NCBI RefSeq assembly: GCF_014270105.1
Contig: NZ_JACNMF010000001.1
Location: 682,001-746,000 of the forward strand
Source of the DNA: Hyunsoonleella aquatilis
GTDB lineage: Bacteria; Bacteroidota; Bacteroidia; Flavobacteriales; Flavobacteriaceae
Reading direction: 5' to 3'
Length of the DNA: 64,000 nucleotides
In this document: in pieces, positions 43,689-53,059 of the stretch
Layout of the letters: each line of letters opens with the position of its first letter
How positions within the stretch are numbered: position 1 is the first letter of the stretch
The notes under the pieces: generated by a model
Told to the model about the DNA's origin: nothing
Database searches by the model: none
Seen by the model: the letters and a program-made list of their open reading frames with translations, nothing else
Made by a program: the position numbers and the translations under genes

Positions 43689-44447
43689 ATGAAACTTGTT
43701 ATTTCACCGGCTAAGTCCCTGGATTTTGAAACTGAGTTGCCCACAGAAAGATACACCGAACCTAGGTTTTTAAAACAATCGGAACGTTTAAATAAGCTGT
43801 TAAAGAAAAAATCGGCAAAAAGCTTATCAAAATTGATGAGCATTTCTGATGCATTGGGGCAGTTGAATTATGAGCGTAACCAATCCTGGGAATTGCCCTT
43901 TACCCAAAACAATGCGCGGCCTGCTATATTTGCATTTAACGGGGACGTATACCGTGGTTTGGATGCCTACACTATTCCTGAGGAGAAATTAGATGTGATG
44001 GAAGATAGTGTACGTATTCTGTCAGGTTTATATGGATTGCTAAAACCAACAGATTTAATTCAGCCCTATCGATTGGAAATGGGTACAAGAATGCCCGTTG
44101 GTGTAAAAAAGAATCTCTACGAATTCTGGAAAAAAGACATCACTACTGCTCTAAACGACGAATTGGAAGACGGCGAGCTATTTCTGAATCTTGCAAGTAA
44201 CGAATACTTCAAGGCCATTGATGAAAAAGCACTTAAAGAGCCAGTGATTACTGCAAATTTTAAAGATTTTAAAAACGGACAGTATAAGGTCATCTCGTTC
44301 TTTGCTAAAGAAGCGCGCGGTGCCATGGCCAGATATATAATAGATACGAATGCCCAAACCATCGAAGATGTAAAAGGTTTTAATTATATGGGTTACGGGT
44401 TTAGTGCGGAGATGTCTTCAGATACCGATTTGGTTTTTATAAGATAG
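43689..44447 (+). CDS. yaaA: Peroxide stress protein YaaA (DUF328)
   Basis: A 252-residue YaaA protein beginning with the family hallmark MKLVISPAKSLDFE, and with GDVYRGLDA, LSGLYGLLKPTDLIQPYRLEMG and FAKEARGAMARYII. In E. coli YaaA lowers free iron during peroxide stress. Single gene with its own promoter. Confidence 0.95.
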   Translation: MKLVISPAKSLDFETELPTERYTEPRFLKQSERLNKLLKKKSAKSLSKLMSISDALGQLNYERNQSWELPFTQNNARPAIFAFNGDVYRGLDAYTIPEEKLDVMEDSVRILSGLYGLLKPTDLIQPYRLEMGTRMPVGVKKNLYEFWKKDITTALNDELEDGELFLNLASNEYFKAIDEKALKEPVITANFKDFKNGQYKVISFFAKEARGAMARYIIDTNAQTIEDVKGFNYMGYGFSAEMSSDTDLVFIR

Positions 44448-44542
44448 GTTTAAATTTAAGAAGCTCCCATGTCAACTAGGAAAGAAAAGACATCTGAAAA
44501 TAAACAGTTTTCACTAAGTTTGATTTTAATCTAAGCTTGTTT

Positions 44543-45265
44543 ATGTGGTATTACTTAATTATAGCTCTCCAAGGATTTTGTATTTATCACGCCATCAAAA
44601 ATAGAAGTCCTTTCTACTGGATATTCATTATATTTTTCCTGTCCTTAATTGGATGTATAATATACATTATTACCCAAGTTTATAACAAACGGGATGCTGA
44701 AAAAATCACTTCGGAAATCACCCACATCATCAACCCCACGAAAAAGATTAAGGAATTAGAAAGGCAGTTGGCGTTTTCAGATTCCTATCAAAATAGGGTG
44801 AATCTTGCGGATGCACATTTAGAAAATAATGATTTTCAAAATGCCATAAAACATTATAAAGAAGCATTGGATGGTAACTTCCAAAATGATTTTTATGTGA
44901 TCAAAAATATGATAGAAGCCTTTCATCAAATGGAAGATTATAAAAATGTGGTCAATTACGGTGAACAGATTGCATCACATCCAGAGTTTGCAAAATCGAG
45001 GACACAGTTTTTATATGGTTTGGCATTGGAAAAAGAAGGTGATTTAGCTGAAGCTGAAGAAAATCTTAGTGCCATCGATATTCGATTCTCTTTTTATAAG
45101 GAAAGGTTAGTTTATGCCAATTTTTTGTTGAAGCATAACAAAACAGAACAGGCAAAAGAAATCTTGGAGGACTTAATTTCAGAAGGCCAGCACATGACAA
45201 AACCCAATAAAAGGCTTTACGGTAATACCATTGCCGAGGCTTCTAAAGTGCTTAAGGAATTGTAG
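44543..45265 (+). CDS. Membrane-anchored TPR protein
   Basis: A 240-residue protein with two N-terminal membrane helices (about 3-15 and 22-44, PLDc_N-like) and TPR-like repeats (about 85-235, e.g. YQNRVNLADAHLENNDFQNAIKHY by description). Start at ATG 44543; a TTG two codons earlier is possible. Function unknown. Its stop codon directly abuts the stop of the convergent THX gene. Confidence 0.78.
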   Translation: MWYYLIIALQGFCIYHAIKNRSPFYWIFIIFFLSLIGCIIYIITQVYNKRDAEKITSEITHIINPTKKIKELERQLAFSDSYQNRVNLADAHLENNDFQNAIKHYKEALDGNFQNDFYVIKNMIEAFHQMEDYKNVVNYGEQIASHPEFAKSRTQFLYGLALEKEGDLAEAEENLSAIDIRFSFYKERLVYANFLLKHNKTEQAKEILEDLISEGQHMTKPNKRLYGNTIAEASKVLKEL

Positions 45266-45400
45266 TTATTTAGGTTTTGCCTTGTTGCCAACACTTATTT
45301 TTTGTTCCACGCTTGGTTTCTTCTTAATTCGAGGTCGTCTTGCACCAAAAGTGCCCCTGTTAATTTTACCGCGCTTTGTTTTTTTATCACCTTTTCCCAT
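45266..45400 (-). CDS. 30S ribosomal protein THX
   Basis: A 44-residue, very basic protein that starts MGKGDKKTKRGKINRGTFGA and continues RRPRIKKK, matching the THX/bTHX family that lies in the head of the 30S subunit in Thermus and is widespread in Bacteroidota. ATG at 45398-45400, TAA at 45266-45268. The gene is below common length cut-offs and could easily be missed. Confidence 0.92.
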   Translation of the reverse strand: MGKGDKKTKRGKINRGTFGARRPRIKKKPSVEQKISVGNKAKPK

Positions 45401-45460
45401 AATTTCTTTTATTTTAGTCTGAAAAGAATATAATAATTTAAGCACTTAAAGTCAAGTTTT

Positions 45461-46138
45461 TTGTTTCTCCATCGGCACCCATATCCGCCTTTTATTCAGA
45501 ATATTACCAAAAAGCTAATCGTTGGCACCTTACCACCACCAAGATTTTCAACAGGTGAACTTTTGGATAAGGATGTTGATTTTTGCTATGGGAGTTATTA
45601 CAATTCACTTTGGCTGTATATTGATAAAATCCATGATTTGAATTTACGTTTTGACAATTCTATGGAGGCCGTTCAACAGCGAAAGGATTTTCTAATCCAA
45701 CATAAAATAGGTGTTTGCGATATTGTTGAAAGTGCAGAACGTGATAAAATTGATGCCTCGGATTTGGGAATGACCAATATTACACTGCGTGATGTGATCG
45801 GTTACTTGAAACAATATCCAAGTATTGAAACGATTTTATTTACGGGAGGCAACAGTAAAAACGGACCCGAATATTTCTTTAGAAAACACATAAAAGATTA
45901 CGGGATAAAACTAGAATTGTTGTCAAATGAAATTCCAAGAATTCATCAGTTTATAATTTGTCATTCAGAACGAAGTGAAGAATCTCGAATTATCAAAACC
46001 GTATCACTAACCTCTCCATCGGGTTCTGCAAATCGGGCTATAGGCAGTATTCCATTGTACAAACAATTAAAAGCTAAAAACCCAAAATTTACTACGTTTG
46101 ATTTTAGGGTAATACAGTATCGTGAGTTTTTTTTGTAA
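45461..46138 (+). CDS. Uracil-DNA glycosylase-fold protein with repeat-derived insertion
   Basis: A 225-residue protein resembling the UDG-superfamily proteins of Bacteroidota: KLIVGTLPPPRFSTGELLD (about 18-36), CYGSYYNSLW, and the C-terminal SPSGSANRAIGS loop. Only a TTG at 45461 gives a full N-terminus; no ATG is in frame upstream. Residues 167-175 (CHSERSEES) come from a dispersed REP-like sequence inserted in frame between RIHQFII and KTVSLTSPSG. DNA glycosylase activity is not shown. Confidence 0.72.
   Translation: MFLHRHPYPPFIQNITKKLIVGTLPPPRFSTGELLDKDVDFCYGSYYNSLWLYIDKIHDLNLRFDNSMEAVQQRKDFLIQHKIGVCDIVESAERDKIDASDLGMTNITLRDVIGYLKQYPSIETILFTGGNSKNGPEYFFRKHIKDYGIKLELLSNEIPRIHQFIICHSERSEESRIIKTVSLTSPSGSANRAIGSIPLYKQLKAKNPKFTTFDFRVIQYREFFL
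45959..45987 (+). repeat. REP-like sequence (GTCATTC...GAAGTGAAGAATCTCG) inside a gene
   Basis: 29-bp stretch with the widely dispersed GTCATTCAGAACGAAGTGAA core; related to the interior of the 119-bp element at 35729-35752. It encodes CHSERSEES. Confidence 0.75.
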
Positions 46139-46166
46139 TTGTGAGCGCTACAACTACGCCTCTTAA

Positions 46167-47150
46167 TTAGTAAACACCTCTTATATGTTCATGAACTTTT
46201 TCATTATAAAAATGCTTTAAATCTTGCACTAATTGCTCGGGAAGAGAAGGCAAACTACTTGTTTTTGAGTTTTGAATAACATGTTTTGTAGAGCTCGCCC
46301 CTGGAATAATGGTTGTTACTTCTTTATGATCCAAAATCCATCTAAGCGATAGTTCTGCTAAAGTCATACCATCCGGACAAAAGCTTTTTAGGTCTTCTGA
46401 TAAGGTAACACCAGTTTCAAAAGGCAAACCGGCAAATGTTTCACCTACATTAAAAGCTTCTCCATTTTTGTTATAATTTCTATGATCATCTTTTGGGAAT
46501 TGTGTGTTTGCATTAAACTTACCACTTAGCAAACCACTTGCCAATGGCAAGCGAACAATTATACCAACCCCTTTTTTGGAGGATTCTGGCAATAATTCTG
46601 TAACCAATTTTTGTCTGAAAATATTAAAGATAACCTGTAGCGATTGGAGTTCGTCTTGATCCAAACAAATCAGTCCTTGTTTAACACTTTCTACACTTGC
46701 GCCAAAATGAGCTATTTTGCCCTCTTTTTTTAATACTCTTAACCAATCAAAAATAGCACCATTTTCTAGAGCTTCGGTTGGTATACAATGTAGCTGTAGA
46801 AGATCTATGCACTCAATATTTAAACGTTTTAAGGCGTTTTCAACAGAGTTTCTCAGTGCCTTTTCTGTATAATTATTAGGAAAAACATTTGCACTTCGCC
46901 CAAATTTAGTTGCAATTTTTACATTTCTAGAAGATGATTTAAGAAATTCTCCAATCAAAGTTTCACTTCTTCCATCGCCATACACATCGGCAGTATCAAA
47001 AAAATTAACCCCATTATTTATGGCTTCATCCAGAATATCAAATGCTTTTGTTTTATCTATTGCAGTGCCCCAATCTGCACCTAATTGCCAGCATCCTAAC
47101 CCGACTTCACTTACATTAAATCCATCATTTCCTAACTGTCTTTGTTTCAT
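46167..47150 (-). CDS. Aldo/keto reductase
   Basis: A 327-residue NADPH-dependent TIM-barrel oxidoreductase: FFDTADVYGDGRSETLIG carries catalytic Asp and Tyr, KIATKFG the catalytic Lys, and ECIDLLQLHC the His. The C-terminal IIPGASSTKHV binds cofactor phosphate. Substrate unknown. A TAAATTTG element at 47171-47178 precedes it. Confidence 0.93.
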   Translation of the reverse strand: MKQRQLGNDGFNVSEVGLGCWQLGADWGTAIDKTKAFDILDEAINNGVNFFDTADVYGDGRSETLIGEFLKSSSRNVKIATKFGRSANVFPNNYTEKALRNSVENALKRLNIECIDLLQLHCIPTEALENGAIFDWLRVLKKEGKIAHFGASVESVKQGLICLDQDELQSLQVIFNIFRQKLVTELLPESSKKGVGIIVRLPLASGLLSGKFNANTQFPKDDHRNYNKNGEAFNVGETFAGLPFETGVTLSEDLKSFCPDGMTLAELSLRWILDHKEVTTIIPGASSTKHVIQNSKTSSLPSLPEQLVQDLKHFYNEKVHEHIRGVY

Positions 47151-47170
47151 GAAGTGTTTTATCTTTTTTG

Positions 47171-47178
47171 CAAATTTA
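47171..47178 (-). promoter_or_regulatory. -7 promoter element TAAATTTG of the aldo/keto reductase gene
   Basis: Minus-strand TAAATTTG, 20 nt upstream of the ATG at 47150. Confidence 0.5.
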
Positions 47179-47208
47179 AGTATTCACAATTAATCTTAAA
47201 ATTAGATG

Positions 47209-47216
47209 TACCTTTG
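47209..47216 (+). promoter_or_regulatory. -7 promoter element TACCTTTG of the DEAD-box helicase gene
   Basis: TACCTTTGCACC matches TAnnTTTG; the ATG is 80 nt further on, so the mRNA has a long 5' leader, as is common for cold-inducible helicase genes. Confidence 0.55.
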
Positions 47217-47295
47217 CACCTTTAATTAGAAGGGGATAGAATGCACTATGTTTTGTTATCTCAAACGTCCATTTGGACCTTCGTAAACACAATAT

Positions 47296-48564
47296 ATGTC
47301 ATTTCAATCTTTAGGCTTATCCGAAGCCTTGCTAAAAGCAGTTAGCAAAAAAGGATATACTGCCCCCAGTCCAATTCAACAAAAAGCAATTCCACCAGTT
47401 TTAGAAGGTAAAGATGTATTAGCATCAGCGCAAACAGGAACAGGAAAAACAGCAGGTTTTACTTTACCATTATTGCATTTGCTTTCTGAAAATCCTAAAC
47501 AGAAATACAGACCCATTCGTGCTTTAATTTTAACACCAACGCGAGAATTGGCAGCGCAAGTTTATGCGAATGTTAAGGAATATAGTGAGTTTTTAAATTT
47601 ACGTTCGGCGGTTATTTTTGGAGGTGTCAATCAAAAACCACAGGTAGCAACTATGCGAAGAGGCGTGGATGTTTTAGTGGCAACACCAGGACGTTTATTA
47701 GATTTACAAAATCAAGGATTGCTATCTATAAAACGCATAGAGATTTTTGTTTTGGATGAAGCCGATAGAATGTTGGATATGGGCTTTTTAAGAGATATTG
47801 AAAAGGTTATTAGTTTGATGCCCGATAGACGCCAAAACTTGATGTTTTCAGCAACCTTCTCAAGGGATATCAAGAAATTGGCCCATGGTATTTTAAACAG
47901 TCCTGTACAAGTTGAAGCAACTCCTGAGAATACTACGGTAGAAGCTATTGCCCAAAAAGTATATCGTGTTGCTAAAGGCAAAAAAACAGGATTGATTATT
48001 AAGTTGATTTCTGAAGGTAACTGGAAACAGGTTTTAGTGTTTACACGAACTAAACACGGTGCGAATAGACTGTGTGAGAAAATGGTAAAAGCGGGCATTA
48101 CGGCGGCAGCCATCCATGGCAATAAAAGTCAGGGTGCAAGAACAAAGGCATTGGCTGGTTTTAAAAATGGGCACGTCCGTGTTTTGGTGGCTACTGATAT
48201 TGCCGCTCGTGGACTGGATATTCCATTATTGCCACATGTTATAAATTTTGAATTGCCTAATATCTCCGAAGATTACGTACATAGAATTGGTAGAACGGGC
48301 AGGGCAGGAGCAAGTGGTGAAGCCTTATCGTTGGTGAGTGCCGATGAAACCACTTTCTTAAGGGATATTGAAAAGTTGATTGAAATGAAATTGCCAGTTC
48401 AAATTATTGAAGGATTTGAACCCGATCCTAATGCATCAACAGCACCAATAAAACAAGGACAAGGACGGCAAAACCGAAATCGTAGAAATTCAAATAATTC
48501 AAGGAATTCTAACAGGAATAACAAATCTAGACGCCCAAAACGTAACAACGATAGACGGAATTAA
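47296..48564 (+). CDS. DEAD-box RNA helicase (RhlE-like)
   Basis: A 422-residue RNA helicase: Q motif ([12 protein letters not shown]), motif I AQTGTGKT (45-52), PTRELA (81-86), motif II DEAD (154-157), SAT, and [10 protein letters not shown] motif VI. The C-terminal tail from about 385 is rich in Arg and Asn ([20 protein letters not shown]), an RNA-binding extension. Head of a unit with two small downstream genes. Confidence 0.96.
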   Translation: MSFQSLGLSEALLKAVSKKGYTAPSPIQQKAIPPVLEGKDVLASAQTGTGKTAGFTLPLLHLLSENPKQKYRPIRALILTPTRELAAQVYANVKEYSEFLNLRSAVIFGGVNQKPQVATMRRGVDVLVATPGRLLDLQNQGLLSIKRIEIFVLDEADRMLDMGFLRDIEKVISLMPDRRQNLMFSATFSRDIKKLAHGILNSPVQVEATPENTTVEAIAQKVYRVAKGKKTGLIIKLISEGNWKQVLVFTRTKHGANRLCEKMVKAGITAAAIHGNKSQGARTKALAGFKNGHVRVLVATDIAARGLDIPLLPHVINFELPNISEDYVHRIGRTGRAGASGEALSLVSADETTFLRDIEKLIEMKLPVQIIEGFEPDPNASTAPIKQGQGRQNRNRRNSNNSRNSNRNNKSRRPKRNNDRRN

Positions 48565-48570
48565 ACTTTT

Positions 48571-48786
48571 ATGCAGAAGGTTTTAAAAGATAAGATTATT
48601 GAAGTCTGTGATAAAAAGATAGCTTTAAAAGATGAAAATGTGGGCGTTTCATTTTATGCGTTTTTCAAAAACGAAAATGACAACCCCGAGTTATTAATGG
48701 AAGTAGCTACTTGGTGGATTAAGACCCATAAGTTAAATCATTTTGAAAAGGCTGTGAAGATTAAAGCACTTGTGGAAAAACTATAA
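48571..48786 (+). CDS. Small DUF6500-like protein
   Basis: A 71-residue cytosolic protein ([40 protein letters not shown]). The family name is a tentative recognition; function unknown. It lies 6 nt after the helicase and overlaps the next gene by 1 nt, so the three are cotranscribed. Confidence 0.7.
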   Translation: MQKVLKDKIIEVCDKKIALKDENVGVSFYAFFKNENDNPELLMEVATWWIKTHKLNHFEKAVKIKALVEKL

Positions 48787-49010
48787 TGGAATCTCAACCG
48801 AATAATCCACTTCACGGTATTAAACTCGAACAAATTATTAATGATTTGGTGGAACGCTATGGTTGGGAATATATGGGCCATACCATAAAAATTAGATGCT
48901 TTACAGATAATCCCTCCGTTAAATCGAGTTTAAAGTTTTTGCGTCGCACACCATGGGCCAGGGCTAAAGTAGAAAATATGTATCTAAACATGTTAAACAG
49001 CAGGAGATAA
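48786..49010 (+). CDS. VF530/DUF2132 family DNA-binding-like protein
   Basis: A 74-residue DUF2132 protein: [40 protein letters not shown] and ARAKVENMY are hallmark segments of the VF530 family (ATPase-like small helical fold). Its ATG overlaps the preceding stop (TAATG). Followed by a strong terminator. Confidence 0.88.
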   Translation: MESQPNNPLHGIKLEQIINDLVERYGWEYMGHTIKIRCFTDNPSVKSSLKFLRRTPWARAKVENMYLNMLNSRR

Positions 49011-49013
49011 AAA

Positions 49014-49047
49014 TAGAAAAGCTCAAGCGTATGCTTGAGCTTTTCTA
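49014..49047. terminator. Strong bidirectional terminator
   Basis: 15-bp perfect stem (TAGAAAAGCTCAAGC / GCTTGAGCTTTTCTA) with a GTAT loop between the DUF2132 and EF-hand genes. Confidence 0.92.
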
Positions 49048-49068
49048 TATAGTGAAGAGAAAAGATTC

Positions 49069-49368
49069 TTATTTATTTTTCTTGCCCTTTCCTTTGCCCC
49101 AGTTTTCTTTTAATTCCTCTAGAGTTAAAGCGCCGTTTCCGTCAGCATCTAATTTTGCATAATTTTTTTCCAAACGATCAACGGGCACTTCCTTTTTTCT
49201 TTTGGCCGATTTAAACTCTTCTAAAGAGATTGATCCATTTTTATCGGCATCAAATCTTTTAAACATTTTCTCAAAGTTTGGCCCTTGTTTTTCTTGGGCA
49301 GATGTTGTAAAAGAAATGGATAAGAAACCCAGAGTTAAAACAGATAATTTTAAGGTGTTAAATTTCAT
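49069..49368 (-). CDS. Secreted EF-hand calcium-binding protein
   Basis: A 99-residue protein with signal peptide (about 1-24, cleaved near TSAQ) and two canonical EF-hand loops, DADKNGSISLEE (40-51) and DADGNGALTLEE (74-85), and a Lys/Gly-rich tail. Probably binds Ca2+ in the periplasm; role unknown. It lies downstream of trpA's end on the opposite side of a 70-bp gap and is on the same strand, but has its own upstream spacer. Confidence 0.9.
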   Translation of the reverse strand: MKFNTLKLSVLTLGFLSISFTTSAQEKQGPNFEKMFKRFDADKNGSISLEEFKSAKRKKEVPVDRLEKNYAKLDADGNGALTLEELKENWGKGKGKKNK

Positions 49369-49438
49369 TTTATGAATTTTAAATTAATTGTAATACCTAT
49401 GACTATGTTTTTTCAAAAAGGTTTAATTAAAGGCATAA

Positions 49439-50206
49439 TTATTTTAAAATTGAATGCACGAAATCTTTAATAGCTTTTGGTCCGTTTGCTTTAAGAAACT
49501 TTACAAAAGCACTACCAATAATAGCGCCTTTGGCGTGTTTAGTAGCTTGAGTAAAAGTATCATTGTTACTAATGCCGAAACCGATAACCTGAGGGTTTTT
49601 TAAATTCATTTTGGCAATGCGTTCGAAATACTCGGTTTGTTCATCACCAAAACCAGATTTCGCTCCAGTGGTACTCGCACTGCTCACCATATAGATGAAT
49701 CCGTTTGAAATGGAATCGATATATCGAATACGTTCATCGCTGGTTTGTGGGGTAATTAAAAAGACATTAATCAGTCCGTATTTTTCAAAAATAGATTGGT
49801 AATTTTCATGATACACATCCACAGGTAAATCGGGAATAATCAAGCCGTCAATGCCCAACTCCTGACACTTTTTACAAAATGCCTCCACGCCATATTGAAA
49901 CATCGGGTTAAAATACCCCATAATAATTAATGGAATAGATACGGTTTTGCGGATATCCTTTAACTGGTTAAACAGCACCTCAGAAGTCATCCCGTTTTTT
50001 AGGGCAGCAGTGGAACTATCTTGAATGGTTGGGCCATCGGCTAATGGGTCGCTAAACGGTAGCCCAATTTCAATCATATCTACCCCATTTTTTTCCAAAT
50101 CTTGAATGATTGGAACAGTATCATCAATATTTGGATATCCTGCTGTGAAATATATAGATAAAAGTTTTTTGTTTTCCTGTAACTTACTTTGAATACGATT
50201 CATCAT
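49439..50206 (-). CDS. trpA: Tryptophan synthase alpha subunit
   Basis: Cleaves indole-3-glycerol phosphate to indole and glyceraldehyde 3-phosphate. 255 residues: catalytic Glu46 in DMIEIGLPFSDPLADGPTIQ with Asp57, MGYFNPM, and the phosphate-binding IGFGISNND and GAIIGSAFVKF. Start may be either of two consecutive ATGs. Last gene of the trp operon; separated from trpF.B by a repeat-containing gap. Confidence 0.97.
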   Translation of the reverse strand: MMNRIQSKLQENKKLLSIYFTAGYPNIDDTVPIIQDLEKNGVDMIEIGLPFSDPLADGPTIQDSSTAALKNGMTSEVLFNQLKDIRKTVSIPLIIMGYFNPMFQYGVEAFCKKCQELGIDGLIIPDLPVDVYHENYQSIFEKYGLINVFLITPQTSDERIRYIDSISNGFIYMVSSASTTGAKSGFGDEQTEYFERIAKMNLKNPQVIGFGISNNDTFTQATKHAKGAIIGSAFVKFLKANGPKAIKDFVHSILK

Positions 50207-50213
50207 AATTTTA

Positions 50214-50294
50214 TTTGGGCGTTACCCACAAGGGGTCGGGCTTTCGCGAGTCGCTCTCTGCGAGGAGCTCCAACAATCGCTCAATCCCTAACGC
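50214..50294 (+). repeat. Dispersed repeat copy C in the trpF.B-trpA gap
   Basis: Begins TTTGGGCGTTAC and ends CTCAATCCCTAACGC like copies A and B, with GGTCGGGCTTTC conserved, but the middle differs and the CCCGATAG palindrome is replaced by CCCACAAGGGG. Fills almost the entire junction between the fused gene and trpA. Confidence 0.75.
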
Positions 50295-50307
50295 ATACGT
50301 CTGTAAT

Positions 50308-52203
50308 TTAAATTTTGAAATACTCAATATAATTTTCTAAATCCTTATCGCCACGGCCAGACAAACTAACCACAATGACGTCATCTGGTTTAAATGTGCG
50401 CTGTTCAAAAATGGCAAGCGCATGCGAACTTTCAATAGCTGGAATGACGCCCTCCAATTTACAAAGCTCCAAACCAGCATTCATGGCCTGGTCATCGGTA
50501 ATGGACATAAATTCTGCACGGCCGGTTTTACATAAATGCGCATGCATAGGGCCAACACCAGGATAATCCAATCCGGCCGAAATGGAATAAGGCTCGGTAA
50601 TTTGTCCGTCTTTAGTTTGCATCAAAAGCGTTTTACAACCGTGGATGATACCTTCTTTTCCAAGCACAGAAGTGGCAGCACTTTCACCAGAATCTACGCC
50701 TAAACCAGCGGCTTCAACAGCAATAATGCCAACATCAGGTTCATGTAAATAATGGTAATAGGTGCCTGCTGCATTGCTGCCACCACCAATACAAGCTACT
50801 AAGTAGTCTGGGTTTTCTCTTCCTTCCTGCTCTCTTAATTGCCATTTGATTTCTTCTGAGACAACGGCCTGAAACCTGGTGACCATATCCGGATACGGAT
50901 GCGGACCAATGGCCGAACCAATAATATAATGGGTGTTTACTGGGTTATTTATCCAATCGCGAATGGCTTCATTTGTAGCATCTTTTAAGGTACGACTTCC
51001 AGATAAAGCTGGTACCACTTTGGCGCCAAGCATTTTCATTCTGGCTACATTCGGGGCCTGTCTTGCAATGTCAATTTCTCCCATGTAAACGATACATTCC
51101 AATCCCATTAATGCACAAACGGTAGCCGTGGCCACACCATGTTGCCCGGCACCAGTTTCGGCAATAATTCGGGTTTTGCCCAAACGTTTCGCCATTAAAA
51201 TCTGACCGATGGTGTTGTTGATTTTGTGGGCACCAGTGTGGTTTAAATCCTCTCGTTTTAAATAGATTTTTGCATTGTATTTTTCTGAAAGGCGTTTTGC
51301 AAAATAAAGAGGCGAAGGCCGTCCCACATAATCTTTTAAAAGTTGGTCAAACTCCTTTTGGAAATCTGGTTCGGCCATAACTTTAAGGTAGTTTTGGCGT
51401 AATTCTTCTACATTAGGATAAAGCATTTCTGGAATGAATGCACCCCCAAATTCGCCGTAGTAGCCTTTTTCATCTACATTATAATTCATTGTTTTTCTGT
51501 TCTTCAATTTATTAACGAACTCTCTTAAATTTGAAACACTTTTTAGCCCGGGTTCGGTTTCAAATTTACTATTTACATCAATGGCGTAGCAGTATTTTGA
51601 GGCGTCGCTTGTTTGAAATTTTTTGATATCCTCCATTTGGTCCAATCCAATACCGCCACTTAAAAAGAAGGATTTTGTCGATGGATAATCGTTTAAAACA
51701 CTCCAGTCGAATTGATAACCATTGCCTCCGGGAAGTTTGCCTTTGGTGTCAAATAAGAAGTAATCGCAAATATTTTCATAATCCTCTAAAACACCAAAAT
51801 TAAATTCATCTTTTATTGAAAATACCTTAATGATTTCGACAGGTTTTGAAAGCATCTTTGTAGACCTCAAAATACTGCAATAATAAGGTGATTCTTCCCC
51901 ATGCAACTGCACAGCGTCCAATTTAAATTCATTTACCTTTTCAACAACTTTGGTAAGTTCCTCATTTACAAAAACCCCAACTTTTTTAATGTCTTTAGAA
52001 ATCTCAGGAATTTTTGTGTCAAAGTGGCGAGGCGAATCTTCATAAAAAATAAAACCCATATAATCAGGTTGCAACCCAGCAACCTGTTGGATGTTATCTT
52101 CGTATTTCATACCGCATACTTTAATCCTCACCCTAGCCCTCTCCTGAGGAGAGGGAACCTGTTGCGTTGTATTTTGTTTTTCTTTATTCATAACTATTTT
52201 CAT
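50308..52203 (-). CDS. trpF-trpB: Phosphoribosylanthranilate isomerase fused to tryptophan synthase beta subunit
   Basis: One 631-codon frame. Residues about 25-236 are TrpF: Cys30 in IKVCGM and Asp152 in FLFDTKG, with [10 protein letters not shown] binding phosphate. Residues 239-631 are a complete TrpB of normal length beginning [18 protein letters not shown], with PLP Lys327 in HTGAHKINN and the CIGGGSNA loop. No stop separates the two; an ATG at 51489 marks the ancestral trpB start. The natural trpF start is probably GTG at 52129-52131 (VRIKVCGM); the extra N-terminal residues (SPQERAR) are read from a REP-like repeat at 52126-52156. Both activities belong to the same pathway, flanking TrpC. 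Confidence 0.93.
   Translation of the reverse strand: MKIVMNKEKQNTTQQVPSPQERARVRIKVCGMKYEDNIQQVAGLQPDYMGFIFYEDSPRHFDTKIPEISKDIKKVGVFVNEELTKVVEKVNEFKLDAVQLHGEESPYYCSILRSTKMLSKPVEIIKVFSIKDEFNFGVLEDYENICDYFLFDTKGKLPGGNGYQFDWSVLNDYPSTKSFFLSGGIGLDQMEDIKKFQTSDASKYCYAIDVNSKFETEPGLKSVSNLREFVNKLKNRKTMNYNVDEKGYYGEFGGAFIPEMLYPNVEELRQNYLKVMAEPDFQKEFDQLLKDYVGRPSPLYFAKRLSEKYNAKIYLKREDLNHTGAHKINNTIGQILMAKRLGKTRIIAETGAGQHGVATATVCALMGLECIVYMGEIDIARQAPNVARMKMLGAKVVPALSGSRTLKDATNEAIRDWINNPVNTHYIIGSAIGPHPYPDMVTRFQAVVSEEIKWQLREQEGRENPDYLVACIGGGSNAAGTYYHYLHEPDVGIIAVEAAGLGVDSGESAATSVLGKEGIIHGCKTLLMQTKDGQITEPYSISAGLDYPGVGPMHAHLCKTGRAEFMSITDDQAMNAGLELCKLEGVIPAIESSHALAIFEQRTFKPDDVIVVSLSGRGDKDLENYIEYFKI
52126..52156 (-). 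repeat. 31-bp REP-like hairpin at the trpF start
   Basis: Minus strand reads TCCCTCTCCTCAGGAGAGGG then CTAGGGTGAGG. It aligns over its full length with 54310-54340 at the trpD start. The GTG that probably starts trpF lies within it. Confidence 0.85.
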
Positions 52204-52240
52204 TTTCCGTTTGAGTAAGCATCCTCACCCTTTGGGGGAG

Positions 52241-52260
52241 CCTGCCTGCCGGCAGGCAGG
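52241..52260. repeat. 20-bp perfect palindrome CCTGCCTGCCGGCAGGCAGG
   Basis: Perfect GC-rich palindrome in the trpC-trpF gap, inside a block CCTCACCCTTTGGGGGAG...TTAGAGGGGGC that resembles the neighbouring REP-like repeats. GC content is unlike the flanks. Confidence 0.9.
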
Positions 52261-52276
52261 TTAGAGGGGGCTTTAG

Positions 52277-53059
52277 CTAGAGGAGGCTTTTTATAAATTC
52301 TGTTGCGCTTTCTCCCGGATTATCTGTTTTCATAAAGTTTTCGCCAATTAAAAACCCTTGGTAGCCGTATGGGCGTAATTCCTTAATGGCTTCAATATTG
52401 CTTATGCCACTTTCAGAAACTTTTACAAAATCATCTGGTATGATTGAACTTAAGCTTTTACTGGTTTCCAAACTCACTTCAAAGGTTTTTAAGTTTCGAT
52501 TATTTACGCCCAACATATCTAAACTTGGCATTACAGATTTGTACAATTCTTCCTCATTGTGGACTTCTAAAAGGACATCCAAATTCAGGCCCTTTGCAAA
52601 TTCTGAAAACAACTTGATTTCATCTCTTGAAAGTATGGCCGCAATAAGTAAAATAACATCTGCACCATGCGCTTTAGCTTCCAAGATTTGGTATTCGTCA
52701 ATGATGAATTCTTTTCTCAGCAATGGTAAATTGCAGCTGGCCCGGGCAGTAAGTAAGTCGTCCAACGAACCACCAAAATATTTGCCATCAGTTAAGACAG
52801 ACATGCCACAAACCCCAGCGTCCTCATATCCCTTGGCCACATCCTGAACGTTCAATCCGTTATTGATGACTGATTTTGATGGCGATCGTCTTTTGTGCTC
52901 GGCAATGATTCCAGATTTGCTATGGCGTAAATTGTTTACTAGAGAAATTGTTTGTCTTTCAAATAAAACGGATTGTTCTAATTGAGATGTTGGAATTAGG
53001 CTTTTCCTAAGGGTAACCTCGTTTCTTTTATCTAGCGTTATTTTATCTAATATATTCAT
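52277..53059 (-). CDS. trpC: Indole-3-glycerol-phosphate synthase
   Basis: Ring closure step of tryptophan synthesis. 260 residues: IAEHKRRSPSKSVIN (catalytic Lys), VLTDGKYFGGSLDDLLTAR, LLRKEFIIDEYQILEA, LGVNNRNLKTFEV and VSESGISN. Length and motifs typical; no fusion to TrpF as in E. coli, since TrpF is here joined to TrpB. Confidence 0.97.
   Translation of the reverse strand: MNILDKITLDKRNEVTLRKSLIPTSQLEQSVLFERQTISLVNNLRHSKSGIIAEHKRRSPSKSVINNGLNVQDVAKGYEDAGVCGMSVLTDGKYFGGSLDDLLTARASCNLPLLRKEFIIDEYQILEAKAHGADVILLIAAILSRDEIKLFSEFAKGLNLDVLLEVHNEEELYKSVMPSLDMLGVNNRNLKTFEVSLETSKSLSSIIPDDFVKVSESGISNIEAIKELRPYGYQGFLIGENFMKTDNPGESATEFIKSLL

Noticed and set aside
50308-52203. Frameshift or assembly error producing an artificial trpF-trpB joint
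   Set aside because: Both domains are complete and in the same frame with a short linker; an error would need to remove a stop exactly. It is listed as a check and not asserted.
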